DNA of 64,000 nt from positions 1 to 64,000 of the forward strand of contig CAJKMG010000002.1 in the NCBI GenBank assembly GCA_905200945.1, in the 5' to 3' direction. Numbering within the stretch: the first letter of the stretch is position 1; each line of letters opens with the position of its first letter. Made by a program: the position numbers and the translations under genes. The notes beneath the pieces were generated by a model. It was not told the origin of the DNA. It saw nothing but the letters and a program-made list of their open reading frames with translations, and made no database searches. The DNA comes from an uncultured Akkermansia sp. (GTDB taxonomy: Bacteria > Verrucomicrobiota > Verrucomicrobiia > Verrucomicrobiales > Akkermansiaceae). Below, piece after piece: positions 53,693-63,195 of this stretch.

Positions 53693-55699
53693 TTAGAATT
53701 CGACCGTCACACCGCCGAAGATTCCGAATCCACGGGCTTCACGCGGGCCGAAGTTATAATCATTCGTCATGATGAACTTCTGGTCAAACAGGTTTTCCAG
53801 ACGCACATGGAGGGACACATTGTCCGTTGCCTGGTAACGGGCAAACAGGCGCGCCGTAAAGAAATTGTCCAGACGGGCATAATTGTAATCCGTGCGTCCC
53901 ATGGCGGCCGTTACGCCGAAGCCGACCGTCAGCTTTTCAACCGGGGAGGTATAAACTTCCGCGTTGATGGTGTGGCGGGCGGTATTGGCCATCTGAATGG
54001 TCTCGTATTTGCCGATGGAATCGCGCTTGGGCATCGTGAAGGTGTAATTGGCATAATAGCCGCTGTTCCACGCGTCCTTGAACTGCCCCTTGAACGCCAC
54101 TTCCACACCGTAGGAAGTGCAGTGGGAATAATTGGCGTAAGTGGTATAGGAGTTCGGCCAGGTGCCTACGCTCTTGGTGCCGATTTCATCGTCGATACGG
54201 GTCCAGAAGCCCGTCACGGAAGCATAATGGCCGTCCGCCAGACGCTGTTCCACACCCAGGTCGCCGCCCAGGGACTTGGACACATCCAGATCAGGGTTGC
54301 CTACATAACCGTAATTGGCCGCATACTGCTCAAACCAGGTGGGTGCGCGGAAACCGGACCCTACGGAACCGAAAATACGGGTGGGGGAATCCTTGCCCGT
54401 CACTTTCCAGGAATTGGAATAACGCCACGTAAAATGATTGTTCCAGACGGAATCATGTTCTAGGCGCAGGGCCACGCTGGCGTCAAAGCTGTCCGTGGGT
54501 GACCACATTTGCTCCGCAAAGAAGGCAAGCGTGCTCTGCCATTCATCCTTGGCAACGTAATTGTTTTCGCTCATGTAGTCGGAACGGTCCCAGGCCATGC
54601 CGACGATGGTTTTCCATTCCTTGTTCCACGTCAGGGCATTGCGCCACTCCGCCTGGAAGCGGCGGTTGCGCATCACGTTGGGCTGGAAGTCAAATCCGGG
54701 AGTATGGCAGGAATAGTCCATGTTGTAATGCCCCACCATGAAGCTGGTGGACCACAGCTTGGAAATTTCCGCATCCACACGTCCTGTCACCAGGTTGCTG
54801 CGGTTCTTGTCTTCCGTATTGTACAGATGGGGATCCGGAACGGAAGGCCACTGGTTATAATCCACATACGGCGTGGGATATTCAAAGTAGGAATCCAGGC
54901 GGCGATAGGTAAAGCTCACCTTCACCTTGTCATTGATATCATAGCCCAGGCGCACGGCTTCCTGCCACTGGCGGAAATCGTTCATGCCTGTCCTGTTGTC
55001 ATAAATGGCCGGATAGATTGACGGATCGTTTTCCGTAGTTTCAAACCCAACGCCTACAAAATAGGAAAGCTTCTTGATCTTGCCGGAGGAAGTGACATAG
55101 CTGTTGAAAGAGCCGAAGGAACCGGCCTCCGCAAAAATCCTGGTTACGGGATCGCCTTCCCCCTCCGGAGTATCCATCGCGACAACGCCTCCAATGGCGC
55201 CGGAACCGAAAACGGCGCCCTGCGCTCCTTTCACCACTTCCACATTGCCCACCGTAAAGAGATTGGTGATGCCCAGCAGCTTGTTGCCGGACATGTTGGC
55301 ATCACTGATGCGCATGCCGTCAACCATGGTCAGAGTGTAGGTATCCTTGTTCATCCCGCGGATGACGGTGTTGCTCACGGAACCGCGCTGCCAGGTGCCG
55401 CCTCCGTCCAGCGTGAAAACGCCGGGCGTCTGGGAAAGGGCTCCCGTCAGGGTTTCAATGCCCACCTTCTGGAATTCTTCCGGATTGATGATGGAAACGG
55501 ACACTCCAGACCGGTTGTACGGCACGCCCACAAAGTGGGATGCCATAGTCAGTTCCGGCATCACCTGCATGGTTTCCGTCCTGACGGAGGGCTTGGAGTC
55601 TTCCTTTTTAGCGGACTCGGCAAGAGAGGACTGGCCTGCGAATGCGGCAAGGCCAACAGCAATTGCGCCCATTTGAAGGGCTTTCTTCGTATAAAGCAT
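53693..55699 (-). CDS. btuB: TonB-dependent cobamide receptor, BtuB-like
   Basis: 668 residues. Signal peptide (MGAIAVGLAAFAGQSSLA region), a TonB-box-like start (ETMQVMPELTMASHF), then the plug domain (GALSQTPGVFTLDGGGTWQR, VIRGMNKDTYTLTMVDGMRI, VEVVKGAQGAVFGSGAIGGV) and a 22-strand barrel ending RGFGIFGGVTVEF with terminal Phe. TonB receptors carry bulky nutrients across the outer membrane. The cobalamin riboswitch in its leader and the divergent cobamide operon make cobamide the likely ligand. It is transcribed away from the cob genes. Confidence 0.9.
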   Translation of the reverse strand: MLYTKKALQMGAIAVGLAAFAGQSSLAESAKKEDSKPSVRTETMQVMPELTMASHFVGVPYNRSGVSVSIINPEEFQKVGIETLTGALSQTPGVFTLDGGGTWQRGSVSNTVIRGMNKDTYTLTMVDGMRISDANMSGNKLLGITNLFTVGNVEVVKGAQGAVFGSGAIGGVVAMDTPEGEGDPVTRIFAEAGSFGSFNSYVTSSGKIKKLSYFVGVGFETTENDPSIYPAIYDNRTGMNDFRQWQEAVRLGYDINDKVKVSFTYRRLDSYFEYPTPYVDYNQWPSVPDPHLYNTEDKNRSNLVTGRVDAEISKLWSTSFMVGHYNMDYSCHTPGFDFQPNVMRNRRFQAEWRNALTWNKEWKTIVGMAWDRSDYMSENNYVAKDEWQSTLAFFAEQMWSPTDSFDASVALRLEHDSVWNNHFTWRYSNSWKVTGKDSPTRIFGSVGSGFRAPTWFEQYAANYGYVGNPDLDVSKSLGGDLGVEQRLADGHYASVTGFWTRIDDEIGTKSVGTWPNSYTTYANYSHCTSYGVEVAFKGQFKDAWNSGYYANYTFTMPKRDSIGKYETIQMANTARHTINAEVYTSPVEKLTVGFGVTAAMGRTDYNYARLDNFFTARLFARYQATDNVSLHVRLENLFDQKFIMTNDYNFGPREARGFGIFGGVTVEF

Positions 55700-55744
55700 G
55701 GTTGTAGTGCCTTACGTTCGGTAACTCGCCGAACAGTTGGACAA

Positions 55745-55905
55745 CCTCACAGGCTGGTTTTCTGGCTTGCGAGGCAGGCTCGCTTACAGTGGCGGTACCG
55801 CTCCGGACTCACACCGGTATTCCCCATTTATTTCCTGCCCGGCTACGGGCGTCCCTGAGGTCTGTAACCCTTCCCATAAGGGTTCATGGGACGGATGAAA
55901 TACCA
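55745..55905 (-). promoter_or_regulatory. Cobalamin riboswitch
   Basis: The minus strand carries the conserved core in order: GGGAATACCGGTGTGAGTCC, then GGAGCGGTACCGCCACTGT, then GCAAGCCAGAAAACCAGCC and TGTGAGG. It lies about 45-205 bases before the receptor start. On binding adenosyl- or methylcobalamin it should shut off receptor expression. It belongs to the minus-strand receptor gene and does not cover the divergent cob operon. Confidence 0.93.
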
Positions 55906-55920
55906 AAGAGACCGGTATGA

Positions 55921-56217
55921 CAAGACAAAAAAATTTTTCTTTGAACATCCAGATGAATTGCAGTCGTTTTCCCTTTTCAGCGTATTGTTCTCCATCCCTC
56001 TTTTCCTCACGGGGCTTTCCATTTTTGTCTTGTCACTCCCGGCGCATACAGGACATGATGCGCTCATGACGCTCCTTGTTCCCACGTTCCCGCAACAGGG
56101 AAGATTTCCCGTCTCCGGCGAAGCTTCCGGCTACGTGGAATTCCGAACTTGCAAGGCGCTTCCTTTTTTTCTCCGGCGCGGGCAGCCCTTCGGTACGCCG
56201 GTTCCAATTACTGTGGC
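55921..56217. other. Divergent promoter region between btuB and the cob operon
   Basis: About 300 bases. A plus-strand frame (55886-56221) has no family feature and overlaps the riboswitch. I see no second cobalamin riboswitch on the plus strand. The region probably holds the promoter for the cob operon. Confidence 0.45.
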
Positions 56218-58794
56218 ATGAACGTTTTTTCACATGGCGGAGATTTAAAATCCCTGGCGGAGGAGGCCTGCCGCCCGGAACGGGATATTTTGGACTTCAG
56301 CGTCAACCTGAGGCCGGAAGGTATGCCGGAGTTCATCGTTTCAGCATTGTGGAAGGCCATGGAAAACGCAGTACCCTACCCTTCTCCGGATGCGGCGGAT
56401 CTGCGGGAACTGGCGGCGGTTCATTACGGGCTTCCTTCCGGCTGCTTCGTATTTGGAAACGGGGCCAATGAACTCATTCACGCTCTTCCGCGCGCATTAA
56501 ACCTTAAACAGGCCGTCATTCCGGAACCCGCTTTTTCCGAATACAGGCTGGCCTGCCTGCGCCACGGCACGGATGTTCTTTCCATCCGGACGGAGGAACG
56601 GAATTCCTTCCTCCCGTCTCTTTGCCGTCTGGAGGAACAGGCCGCAGACGGAAGCGCTGTTTTTCTGGCAAATCCCAGCAATCCGTCCGGCGGCCTGCTG
56701 GACGCAGCGGCCCTGCACAGGGTTGTCCAGAGCCGCCCCGAAGTCCTCTGGATCATTGACGAATCTTTCATGGATTACGCACAAGGAGCGGAATCGCTGC
56801 TCCGTGAAGCATCCCATTTTCCCAACCTGGTGGTTCTGCGCTCCCTGACCAAGTTTTACGGCATGGCCGGCATCCGGTGCGGTTTTTCCATCTGTGCCGC
56901 TCCGCTCGCAGAGCGGCTGCGGCAATCCCTGCCCGCCTGGAACGTGAACGCCTTTGCGGCGGCTGCGGCGAGGGCCGTGCTGGAACAACCTTCCTCCTGG
57001 GCGGACAGGGAACGCGCCCGGAACCGGGAACGCCGGGAAGACCTGTTCCGCAGACTCTCCTCCCTGCCGGGAGCCGCCGTACTCCCGTCTGCAGCCAACT
57101 TCCTGCTCTTCCGCCTGTCGGGAGCGCCTCATGACCTGGCAACCCGGCTCCTGAAAAAATATGGCATCGCGCTGCGCGACTGCTCCAATTATCCGGGACT
57201 GGAAACGGGCGGCTGGTTCCGCTCCGGCGTCCACACGCCGGAGGAACACGCCCTGCTGGCAGAAGCTCTGCGCGCCGAACTGGCGGGAAACGGCCCTTCC
57301 ATTATCCGTAAATCGCCCAGACCGGCCCTGATGATTCAGGGCACCTGCTCCGATGCGGGAAAAAGCGTGCTCACGGCAGCCCTGTGCCGCATTTTCCTTC
57401 AGGACGGCTACCGGGTGGCTCCGTTCAAGGCGCAGAATATGGCTCTCAACTCCGGCGTAACCGCTCTGGGAGAGGAAATGGGCCGCGCCCAGATGGTACA
57501 GGCCCAGGCCTGCCGCATTGATCCGGATGCCAGAATGAACCCCATTCTTCTCAAGCCCCATTCCAATACCGGCTCCCAGGTGATCGTGATGGGGCGGCCC
57601 GTAGGCAGCATGGACGCGCGGGAATACTTCACGGCCAAAAGGCGCTTCTGGCCGGACGTATGCAAAGCATACGATTCCCTGGCGGATGAATATGAACTCA
57701 TCTGCCTAGAAGGGGCCGGAAGCCCCGGAGAAATCAATCTTAAATCAGCAGACGTGGTCAACATGAACATGGCCCGCTACGCGCGTGCCAGGGTTCTGCT
57801 CGCCGGGGACATTGACCGTGGCGGCGTGTACGCCTCCTTTCTGGGAACGTGGATGACATTCGCCCCGTGGGAAAAAGAACTGCTGGCGGGGTTCGTGGTC
57901 AACAAATTCCGAGGAGATCCGGATCTGCTGGCCCCGGCGCACAGCTACATGCGGAACCGTACGGGCAAGCCTGTGCTGGGCGTCATCCCGATGATGCGGG
58001 ACATCAACATTCCGGAAGAAGACCGCGCCACGCTGCCCCCTGGCCACGGGGAGCACGGGAAACATGCGGATTGCCTGGACGTGGCCGTGGTCATGCCCGC
58101 CCACGTCTCCAACTTCACGGACTTCGCCCCGCTGGCGGCGGAGCCGGATGTCCGGCTCCGCCAGGTGCGGACACGGGAGGAATGGGGAAATCCGGACCTG
58201 GTCATCCTGCCCGGCACTAAAAGCGTGGCTGCGGATTTGGCCTCTCTCCGTTCCGCCGGGCTGGAAGCACCCATCCGCCGTCATGCCGAAAAGGGAAAGT
58301 GGATTCTGGGCGTCTGCGGAGGACTGCAAATGCTGGGAACGGACATTCTGGACCCGCTGCACATGGAATCCTCAGAGGAGCGTACGCCGGGACTGGGGCT
58401 GCTGGAACTTTCCACCACTTTCGCCTCAGCCAAAACCCTGATCAACGTGCGCCGGGCAAGTACGCCGCTGCCCGTCCCCGCGGCAGGCTATGAAATCCAC
58501 CACGGCGTCACCAGCCATAAAGAGTCCAGCCCTCCAGTCATGTTCCGGGAAGACGGTTCCCCCTGCGGCTATGGCAGAGGCCGTATCTGGGCTACGTACC
58601 TGCACGGCATGCTGGACGGAGACCAGTTCCGCCGCGCATTCATCAACATGGTCAGGAAAGATTCCGGGTTGAAGGTCAACCCGGCCCTGCACACCGCCTA
58701 TGACCTGGACGGAGCGCTGGACCGCCTGGCGGACGTGGTCCGGAAACATCTGGACCTGAAAACCATTTACCGAGCTCTCCAACTGAAACGCTGA
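56218..58794 (+). CDS. cobQ: Fused CobD-type decarboxylase and cobyric acid synthase (CobQ)
   Basis: 858 residues from the ATG at 56218 (MNVFSHGGDLKSLAEE), a typical CobD start. Residues 1-355 are a PLP aminotransferase-fold L-threonine-phosphate decarboxylase: LDFSVNLRPEGMP, ANPSNPSGG, and the PLP lysine in LRSLTKFYGMAGIRCGF. Residues 365-858 are CobQ: MIQGTCSDAGKSVLTAALCR, LEGAGSPGEINLK, LLAGDIDRGGVYASFLGTW, the glutaminase Cys in WILGVCGGLQMLG and the final His in TYLHGMLDGDQFRRAF. The first half makes aminopropanol phosphate, the second amidates the corrin side chains. All key residues of both halves are present. cbiB follows after 3 bases. Confidence 0.92.
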   Translation: MNVFSHGGDLKSLAEEACRPERDILDFSVNLRPEGMPEFIVSALWKAMENAVPYPSPDAADLRELAAVHYGLPSGCFVFGNGANELIHALPRALNLKQAVIPEPAFSEYRLACLRHGTDVLSIRTEERNSFLPSLCRLEEQAADGSAVFLANPSNPSGGLLDAAALHRVVQSRPEVLWIIDESFMDYAQGAESLLREASHFPNLVVLRSLTKFYGMAGIRCGFSICAAPLAERLRQSLPAWNVNAFAAAAARAVLEQPSSWADRERARNRERREDLFRRLSSLPGAAVLPSAANFLLFRLSGAPHDLATRLLKKYGIALRDCSNYPGLETGGWFRSGVHTPEEHALLAEALRAELAGNGPSIIRKSPRPALMIQGTCSDAGKSVLTAALCRIFLQDGYRVAPFKAQNMALNSGVTALGEEMGRAQMVQAQACRIDPDARMNPILLKPHSNTGSQVIVMGRPVGSMDAREYFTAKRRFWPDVCKAYDSLADEYELICLEGAGSPGEINLKSADVVNMNMARYARARVLLAGDIDRGGVYASFLGTWMTFAPWEKELLAGFVVNKFRGDPDLLAPAHSYMRNRTGKPVLGVIPMMRDINIPEEDRATLPPGHGEHGKHADCLDVAVVMPAHVSNFTDFAPLAAEPDVRLRQVRTREEWGNPDLVILPGTKSVAADLASLRSAGLEAPIRRHAEKGKWILGVCGGLQMLGTDILDPLHMESSEERTPGLGLLELSTTFASAKTLINVRRASTPLPVPAAGYEIHHGVTSHKESSPPVMFREDGSPCGYGRGRIWATYLHGMLDGDQFRRAFINMVRKDSGLKVNPALHTAYDLDGALDRLADVVRKHLDLKTIYRALQLKR

Positions 58795-58797
58795 CCC

Positions 58798-59781
58798 ATG
58801 TTCCCGTGCCCGTTCATCCTGCCTGCGGCCTTCCTGCTGGATATTCTGGCGGGAGAACCGCCCAACAGATACCATCCCGTCTGTCTGATCGGCCGGTGCG
58901 CGCGCCGCATGGAAACACTGGCGAGGCAGAGGTGGGGAGGAACTTTTCATGCGGGAATGGCTGCGGCGCTGGCTACCTGCGTTTCTGCATGGTCCGGATG
59001 CGTGGCTCTCTTCCTTCCATTTTCCTTATTATCCTCCCCCTGGGCATCCTGGATTCCGTCTGTTCTGGTCATTTACATCTGCATGGCCCCGCGCAGCCTG
59101 GCCGAGCATGCCCGGAACGTGGAAAACGCCCTGCGCAGCGGGAACGAGGAAGAGGCCCGGCGCTCCGTCTCCATGATCGTGGGACGGGATACGGAACGGC
59201 TGGACCGTCACGGCATGGCCAGAGCGGCCATTGAAAGCGTGGCGGAAAATCTGACGGACGGCGTCTTTTCCACCTTATTCTGGGCTACAGCAGGCAGCTT
59301 GGCAGGGGGCTCTTTCGGCGCGGCCTCTGCCGCGCTGACGCACCGCGTTTTCAATACTCTGGATGCCATGTGGGGAAAAAAGAACGACCGGTACAGACAC
59401 TTCGGCACCTTGGCCGCCCGCACGGACGATGCTCTCAATTTTATCCCCGCTCGCCTCATCCTGCCATGCATTTCCCTGGCGTCCCTCTTCGTGAAAGAAA
59501 CTTCCGCACGGAGGGCGTTCACCACGGGCTGGACCTTCCGCCGCGCCCATGCCAGCCCAAACTCCGCCTGGAGCGAGGCTGCCTTCGCGGGAGCGCTGGG
59601 CCTCAGCATCGGCGGCCCGGTCTCCTACAAGGGGATTCCTGCGGACTACCCGTGGATAGGGGCCGGACGCACGGAAGCCACCGTCAAAGACCTGTCCCTG
59701 GCCATACGCCTCATGTGGATGACCGCCGCCGCGGGCACGGCGATCTTTTCCCTCATCCTCTTTTTCATTCCCCGCTTCTGA
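58798..59781 (+). CDS. cbiB: Adenosylcobinamide-phosphate synthase
   Basis: 327 residues, integral membrane protein with several helices. Family blocks: LLDILAGEPPNRYHPVCLIG, MIVGRDTERLDRHGMARAAI, ESVAENLTDGVFSTLFWATA and LTHRVFNTLDAMWGKKNDRY. It attaches the aminopropanol (phosphate) arm made by the CobD half of the upstream fusion to adenosylcobyric acid. It starts 3 bases after the fusion gene and is followed by cobT after 5 bases. Confidence 0.94.
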   Translation: MFPCPFILPAAFLLDILAGEPPNRYHPVCLIGRCARRMETLARQRWGGTFHAGMAAALATCVSAWSGCVALFLPFSLLSSPWASWIPSVLVIYICMAPRSLAEHARNVENALRSGNEEEARRSVSMIVGRDTERLDRHGMARAAIESVAENLTDGVFSTLFWATAGSLAGGSFGAASAALTHRVFNTLDAMWGKKNDRYRHFGTLAARTDDALNFIPARLILPCISLASLFVKETSARRAFTTGWTFRRAHASPNSAWSEAAFAGALGLSIGGPVSYKGIPADYPWIGAGRTEATVKDLSLAIRLMWMTAAAGTAIFSLILFFIPRF

Positions 59782-59786
59782 CCATC

Positions 59787-60827
59787 ATGAACAGACTGCA
59801 TATCCCCCCCCTGGACGAACAGGCGGCCAAAGCCGCCCTGGATCATCAGAAAATACTGGCCAAGCCCCCCCTCGCCCTGGGGAAGCTGGAACCCGTAGCC
59901 ATCCAGATTGCCGCCATGACCGGCAACCCCGCGCCGCGCCTGAAAGACAAAGCCGTGGTCCTCTTCGCCGCGGACCACCACATAGCCGACCACGGCCTCA
60001 GCCTGACATCCACAGACGTCACTTACATCCAGACCCGCAACTTCCTTCAAGGAGGCGGCACCATCAATGCTTTCACGCGCAACGCGGGAGCCCGCCTCTC
60101 CGTGGTGGACGTAGGCGTGAATTACGACTTTGGCGACCTGCCGGGGCTGGTGAAAAGAAAAGTCATGCACGGCGCCAACGACTTCAGCAGGGGCCCGGCC
60201 ATGACAAAGGAACAGGCTCTGGAATGCCTGCAAGTGGGAATCGACATGGCCCGGGAGGAAAAAGCCAGGGGGCTGGACATCGTGGCTGCCGGAGAAATGG
60301 GCATTGGCAACACCACCCCCTCTTCCGCCATCGTAGCCGTGCTCACGGGCACCCCCGTGGAAACCGTGACGGGACGCGGTTCCGGCGTCAGAGGAGAAGT
60401 CATCCGCAAAAAAATAAAACTCATCGAACAGGGAATCGCCCTGAACAAGCCAGACCCTTCCGACGCCATCGACGTGCTGGCGAAGGTAGGGGGGCCGGAA
60501 ATAGGGGCCATGGCCGGGCTGATGCTGGGCGCGGCCTCCCTGCGCGTTCCCATCGTCATTGACGGCTTCATTGCCGGGGCGGCCGCGGCCATCGCTCAGG
60601 GCATTCTCCCGGAAGCGGCGCAATACTTCATCGGCTCCCACAACTCCGCGGAACCGGGACATAAGCTCATTATGGACCACATCGGCGTCACTATGTACAT
60701 GGACCTGGGACTTTGCCTGGGGGAAGGCACGGGGGCGGCCCTGTTCTTTCCGCTGCTGGACGCCGCTACGCGCGTGTTGTCTGAAATGAAAACCCTGCCG
60801 GAACTGGACATCACTGTTCCCCGCTGA
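59787..60827 (+). CDS. cobT: Nicotinate-nucleotide:dimethylbenzimidazole phosphoribosyltransferase
   Basis: 346 residues from the ATG at 59787 (MNRLHIPPLDEQAAKAALDH); the longer open frame upstream overlaps cbiB. Conserved blocks: VVLFAADHHIADHGLSLTST, NFLQGGGTINAFTRNAGARL, AAGEMGIGNTTPSSAIVAVL, and the catalytic Glu in HNSAEPGHKLIMDHIG. It activates the lower-ligand base as its alpha-ribotide for nucleotide-loop assembly. The base used (benzimidazole or other) cannot be read from sequence. Confidence 0.95.
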   Translation: MNRLHIPPLDEQAAKAALDHQKILAKPPLALGKLEPVAIQIAAMTGNPAPRLKDKAVVLFAADHHIADHGLSLTSTDVTYIQTRNFLQGGGTINAFTRNAGARLSVVDVGVNYDFGDLPGLVKRKVMHGANDFSRGPAMTKEQALECLQVGIDMAREEKARGLDIVAAGEMGIGNTTPSSAIVAVLTGTPVETVTGRGSGVRGEVIRKKIKLIEQGIALNKPDPSDAIDVLAKVGGPEIGAMAGLMLGAASLRVPIVIDGFIAGAAAAIAQGILPEAAQYFIGSHNSAEPGHKLIMDHIGVTMYMDLGLCLGEGTGAALFFPLLDAATRVLSEMKTLPELDITVPR

Positions 60828-60846
60828 CCATTTCTCCCCTGTATCT

Positions 60847-61587
60847 ATGGCTGTCATCACCACCATCCGCTCCGCTTTCGGCTTCCTGACCCGGCTTCCG
60901 GTAGGGCCGTGGCCGCTGCAAAACGACCTGAACGGCATCTCCGCATGGCTCCCGCTGGTCGGACTCGTCGTGGGAGGGCTGGCAGGCATCCTGACCTGGG
61001 CCGCCACCCTGCTCTTCCCCCCGCTGGTTTGCGGCGTCATCGGCTGCGCCTGCTGGGTAGCCGTCACGGGCGGACTGCATCTGGACGGAGTGGCGGACTG
61101 CGGGGACGGACTGCCCGTGGAAGTGCCAAGGGAACGCAGGCTGGAAATCATGAAAGACTCCCGCCTGGGAACCTTCGGCGGCACGGCCCTGTTCTTCAAC
61201 CTGGCCTTCAAAGGCGCTGCGCTGGCGGCGCTGGCGGCCTGCGGTTCATGGGAACTGATGCTCACGGCATGCGCACTGGCCGGGCTGCTGGCCCGCTGCC
61301 AGATATTCATCGCCATGCGCTTTCCGGGCGCGCGCCCCGGCGGCATGGGGGAAGCTTTCAAGCAGGGGACGCGTCCAGTCCACGCCCTGATAGCCGCCGC
61401 CGTCACCCTGTCTGCCTGTGCGCTGGCAGGGTGGCACGGGCTGTACGCCCTGCTCACCGCCCTGGCCGGTTCCACGGCGTTGCTCCTGTATGCCCGCCGC
61501 CGCCTGGGCGGCGTTACCGGGGATGTGTTCGGATGCACCGTAGAATGTACGGAATGGATCGTCCTTCTCACCTTCTGCACCTTATGA
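60847..61587 (+). CDS. cobS: Adenosylcobinamide-GDP ribazoletransferase
   Basis: 246 residues, membrane protein of about six helices. It begins with the usual SAFGFLTRLPVGPWPLQNDL and has the conserved metal site LHLDGVADCGDGLPVEVPRE, with KDSRLGTFGGTALFFNLAFK after it and GDVFGCTVECTEWIVLLTFC at the end. It joins adenosylcobinamide-GDP with alpha-ribazole (phosphate), the final cobamide assembly step. Its stop overlaps the cbiR start as ATGA. Confidence 0.94.
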   Translation: MAVITTIRSAFGFLTRLPVGPWPLQNDLNGISAWLPLVGLVVGGLAGILTWAATLLFPPLVCGVIGCACWVAVTGGLHLDGVADCGDGLPVEVPRERRLEIMKDSRLGTFGGTALFFNLAFKGAALAALAACGSWELMLTACALAGLLARCQIFIAMRFPGARPGGMGEAFKQGTRPVHALIAAAVTLSACALAGWHGLYALLTALAGSTALLLYARRRLGGVTGDVFGCTVECTEWIVLLTFCTL

Positions 61588-62399
61588 AAACTCCGCACAA
61601 ATGCCGCGTTCCGGGCCTCAACATCGGATGCACCTCCTTCATCATCCCGGACTACTACGTGCCCGCCATCAGGGAATGCGTCCATTACGCGGATGATGTC
61701 GCTCTGCTCCTGCTGGAAGCCGGAGAATGCGGAAAGGAACTCATTACCCCTGCGGAAATACGGGAACTGGCCGGCATCGCCGCGGATGCCGGGGTTACCT
61801 GGAACGTCCACCTGCCCACGGACGGCGGCTTCGCCACGGAAGAATCAAGCCGCCGTTATACGGAAAACATCATCCGCACCATTGACCTGACACGGGAACT
61901 GGAACCCCACACCTGGGTCATGCATGTGGTCACGGACCATATCCCCGGTCCTGATATGCGCCCCCATCTTACGGAATGCGAAACGGAACGAATCCTCCGC
62001 AGCCTGGAACAAATCACGCCCCACCTCCCCGCACCGGAATGCCTGGCCCTGGAAAATCTGGAACGCCACCCGACCGACTATCTGGACAAACTGGTAGCCT
62101 CTACACACCATTCCCGCTGCTTTGACATAGGCCATGTCTGGAAAGAAGGCCTGCAGCCGGAAAAACTGCTGCCGCTCTGGCTGCCGGACATACGCATGTG
62201 CCACCTGCACGGGCTGGAAAAACGGGACCACAAATCCCTGCACCACATGCCTGCCGCTACGCTGGACGCCATTCTGCACCCCATGTGGGACCTCCATTTC
62301 TCCCCCCTTATTACGCTGGAAGTCTTTAGTCTGGATGACTTCCTGAACTCCCACCAGGCCATGCTGGAATCCCATGAACGTTACATCTCTAAACACTGA
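61584..62399 (+). CDS. cbiR: Cobamide remodelling enzyme CbiR (AP endonuclease 2-like barrel)
   Basis: 271 residues from the ATG at 61584, overlapping the cobS stop by ATGA; the longer frame upstream is antisense to nothing but runs inside cobS and is rejected. The sequence is a xylose-isomerase/AP-endonuclease-type TIM barrel with metal-binding blocks WNVHLPTDGGF, HVVTDHIPGPDM, LALENLERHP, SRCFDIGHVWKEG, MCHLHGLEKRDHKSLHHM and PLITLEVFSLDDF. CbiR, described from A. muciniphila, hydrolyses cobamides to cobinamide so the lower ligand can be replaced. Its place between cobS and cobU fits that role exactly. Confidence 0.88.
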   Translation: MKTPHKCRVPGLNIGCTSFIIPDYYVPAIRECVHYADDVALLLLEAGECGKELITPAEIRELAGIAADAGVTWNVHLPTDGGFATEESSRRYTENIIRTIDLTRELEPHTWVMHVVTDHIPGPDMRPHLTECETERILRSLEQITPHLPAPECLALENLERHPTDYLDKLVASTHHSRCFDIGHVWKEGLQPEKLLPLWLPDIRMCHLHGLEKRDHKSLHHMPAATLDAILHPMWDLHFSPLITLEVFSLDDFLNSHQAMLESHERYISKH

Positions 62400-62415
62400 C
62401 CCCCATTCTGCACGC

Positions 62416-62964
62416 ATGACGCTCGTCCTGGGCGGCATCAGAAGCGGCAAAAGCCAATACGCCGAACAAATAGCCGCCGGATTCGGGGGAAACATCCTGT
62501 ACGTCGCCACGGCGGAAGTCTGGCCCGGAGCCGGTTCCATGGAATACCGCGTGCGCAAACACCGGGAACGGCGTCCGGCAAGCTGGCTTACGCTGGAATG
62601 CCCCCGCCATGTGGCAGCCTCCGTCCGGGAATCCGGCATGCTGGACCGGGTGGACGGCGTCATTCTGGAATGCGTCACCCTGCTCGCTTCCAATACCCTG
62701 TACGCCCAGAAGGACCCCACAGACTACGAGCCGTTCCAGGAAGCGCTGATTGAGGAAATAGAAGCTTTGAAAAAGCTCATCCGCCAATCCCCCGTGCCAT
62801 GGGTGCTTGTTTCTTCTGAAACCGGCATGGGCATCAGCCAGTCAGATGCGGAAACGCGCCACTACTGCGACGGTCTCGGCATCGCCAACCAGCTCCTTGC
62901 CAAATGCGCGGATGAAGTCTACTTCATGGTCGCGGGACTGCCCCTGACCGTGAAAAAAGGCTGA
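62416..62964 (+). CDS. cobU: Adenosylcobinamide kinase/guanylyltransferase
   Basis: 182 residues from the ATG at 62416, the family's usual length and start (MTLVLGGIRSGKSQYAEQIA, Walker A). An ATG at 62374 would overlap cbiR and add 14 atypical residues. The guanylylated His lies in RVRKHRERRPASWLTLE; VDGVILECVTLLASNTLY and VSSETGMGISQSDAETRHYC complete the pattern. It phosphorylates adenosylcobinamide and adds GMP, preparing it for CobS. It is last in the operon; no terminator is obvious after it. Confidence 0.93.
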   Translation: MTLVLGGIRSGKSQYAEQIAAGFGGNILYVATAEVWPGAGSMEYRVRKHRERRPASWLTLECPRHVAASVRESGMLDRVDGVILECVTLLASNTLYAQKDPTDYEPFQEALIEEIEALKKLIRQSPVPWVLVSSETGMGISQSDAETRHYCDGLGIANQLLAKCADEVYFMVAGLPLTVKKG

Positions 62965-63195
62965 AACGCCCGGAAATCTATTTTCCCATTGGTCATGGAA
63001 AGAAAATGCCGGACATAAATTTCAGCAGCTTGCACGCATTTAACACAAAGAAGTATGCCGTAGATTAAGCGTATCATCACCCTGTGCCACGTTGGCTCAC
63101 CTTTCATCATCCATGAAAAACGCTTCCGGGAAGCCCGTGGCGCAAGCAGGAACTAAATGAAGAATCCGGCATTCGTTCGGGATGCCATACCTTGA

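Noticed and set aside
55921..56217. Possible second cobalamin riboswitch for the cob operon
   Set aside because: The conserved core (GCCACTGT with its partners) is not found on the plus strand, only on the minus strand at 55745-55905.
59646..61811. 721-codon minus-strand open frame
   Set aside because: Antisense to cobT and cobS and low-complexity in places; no motif.
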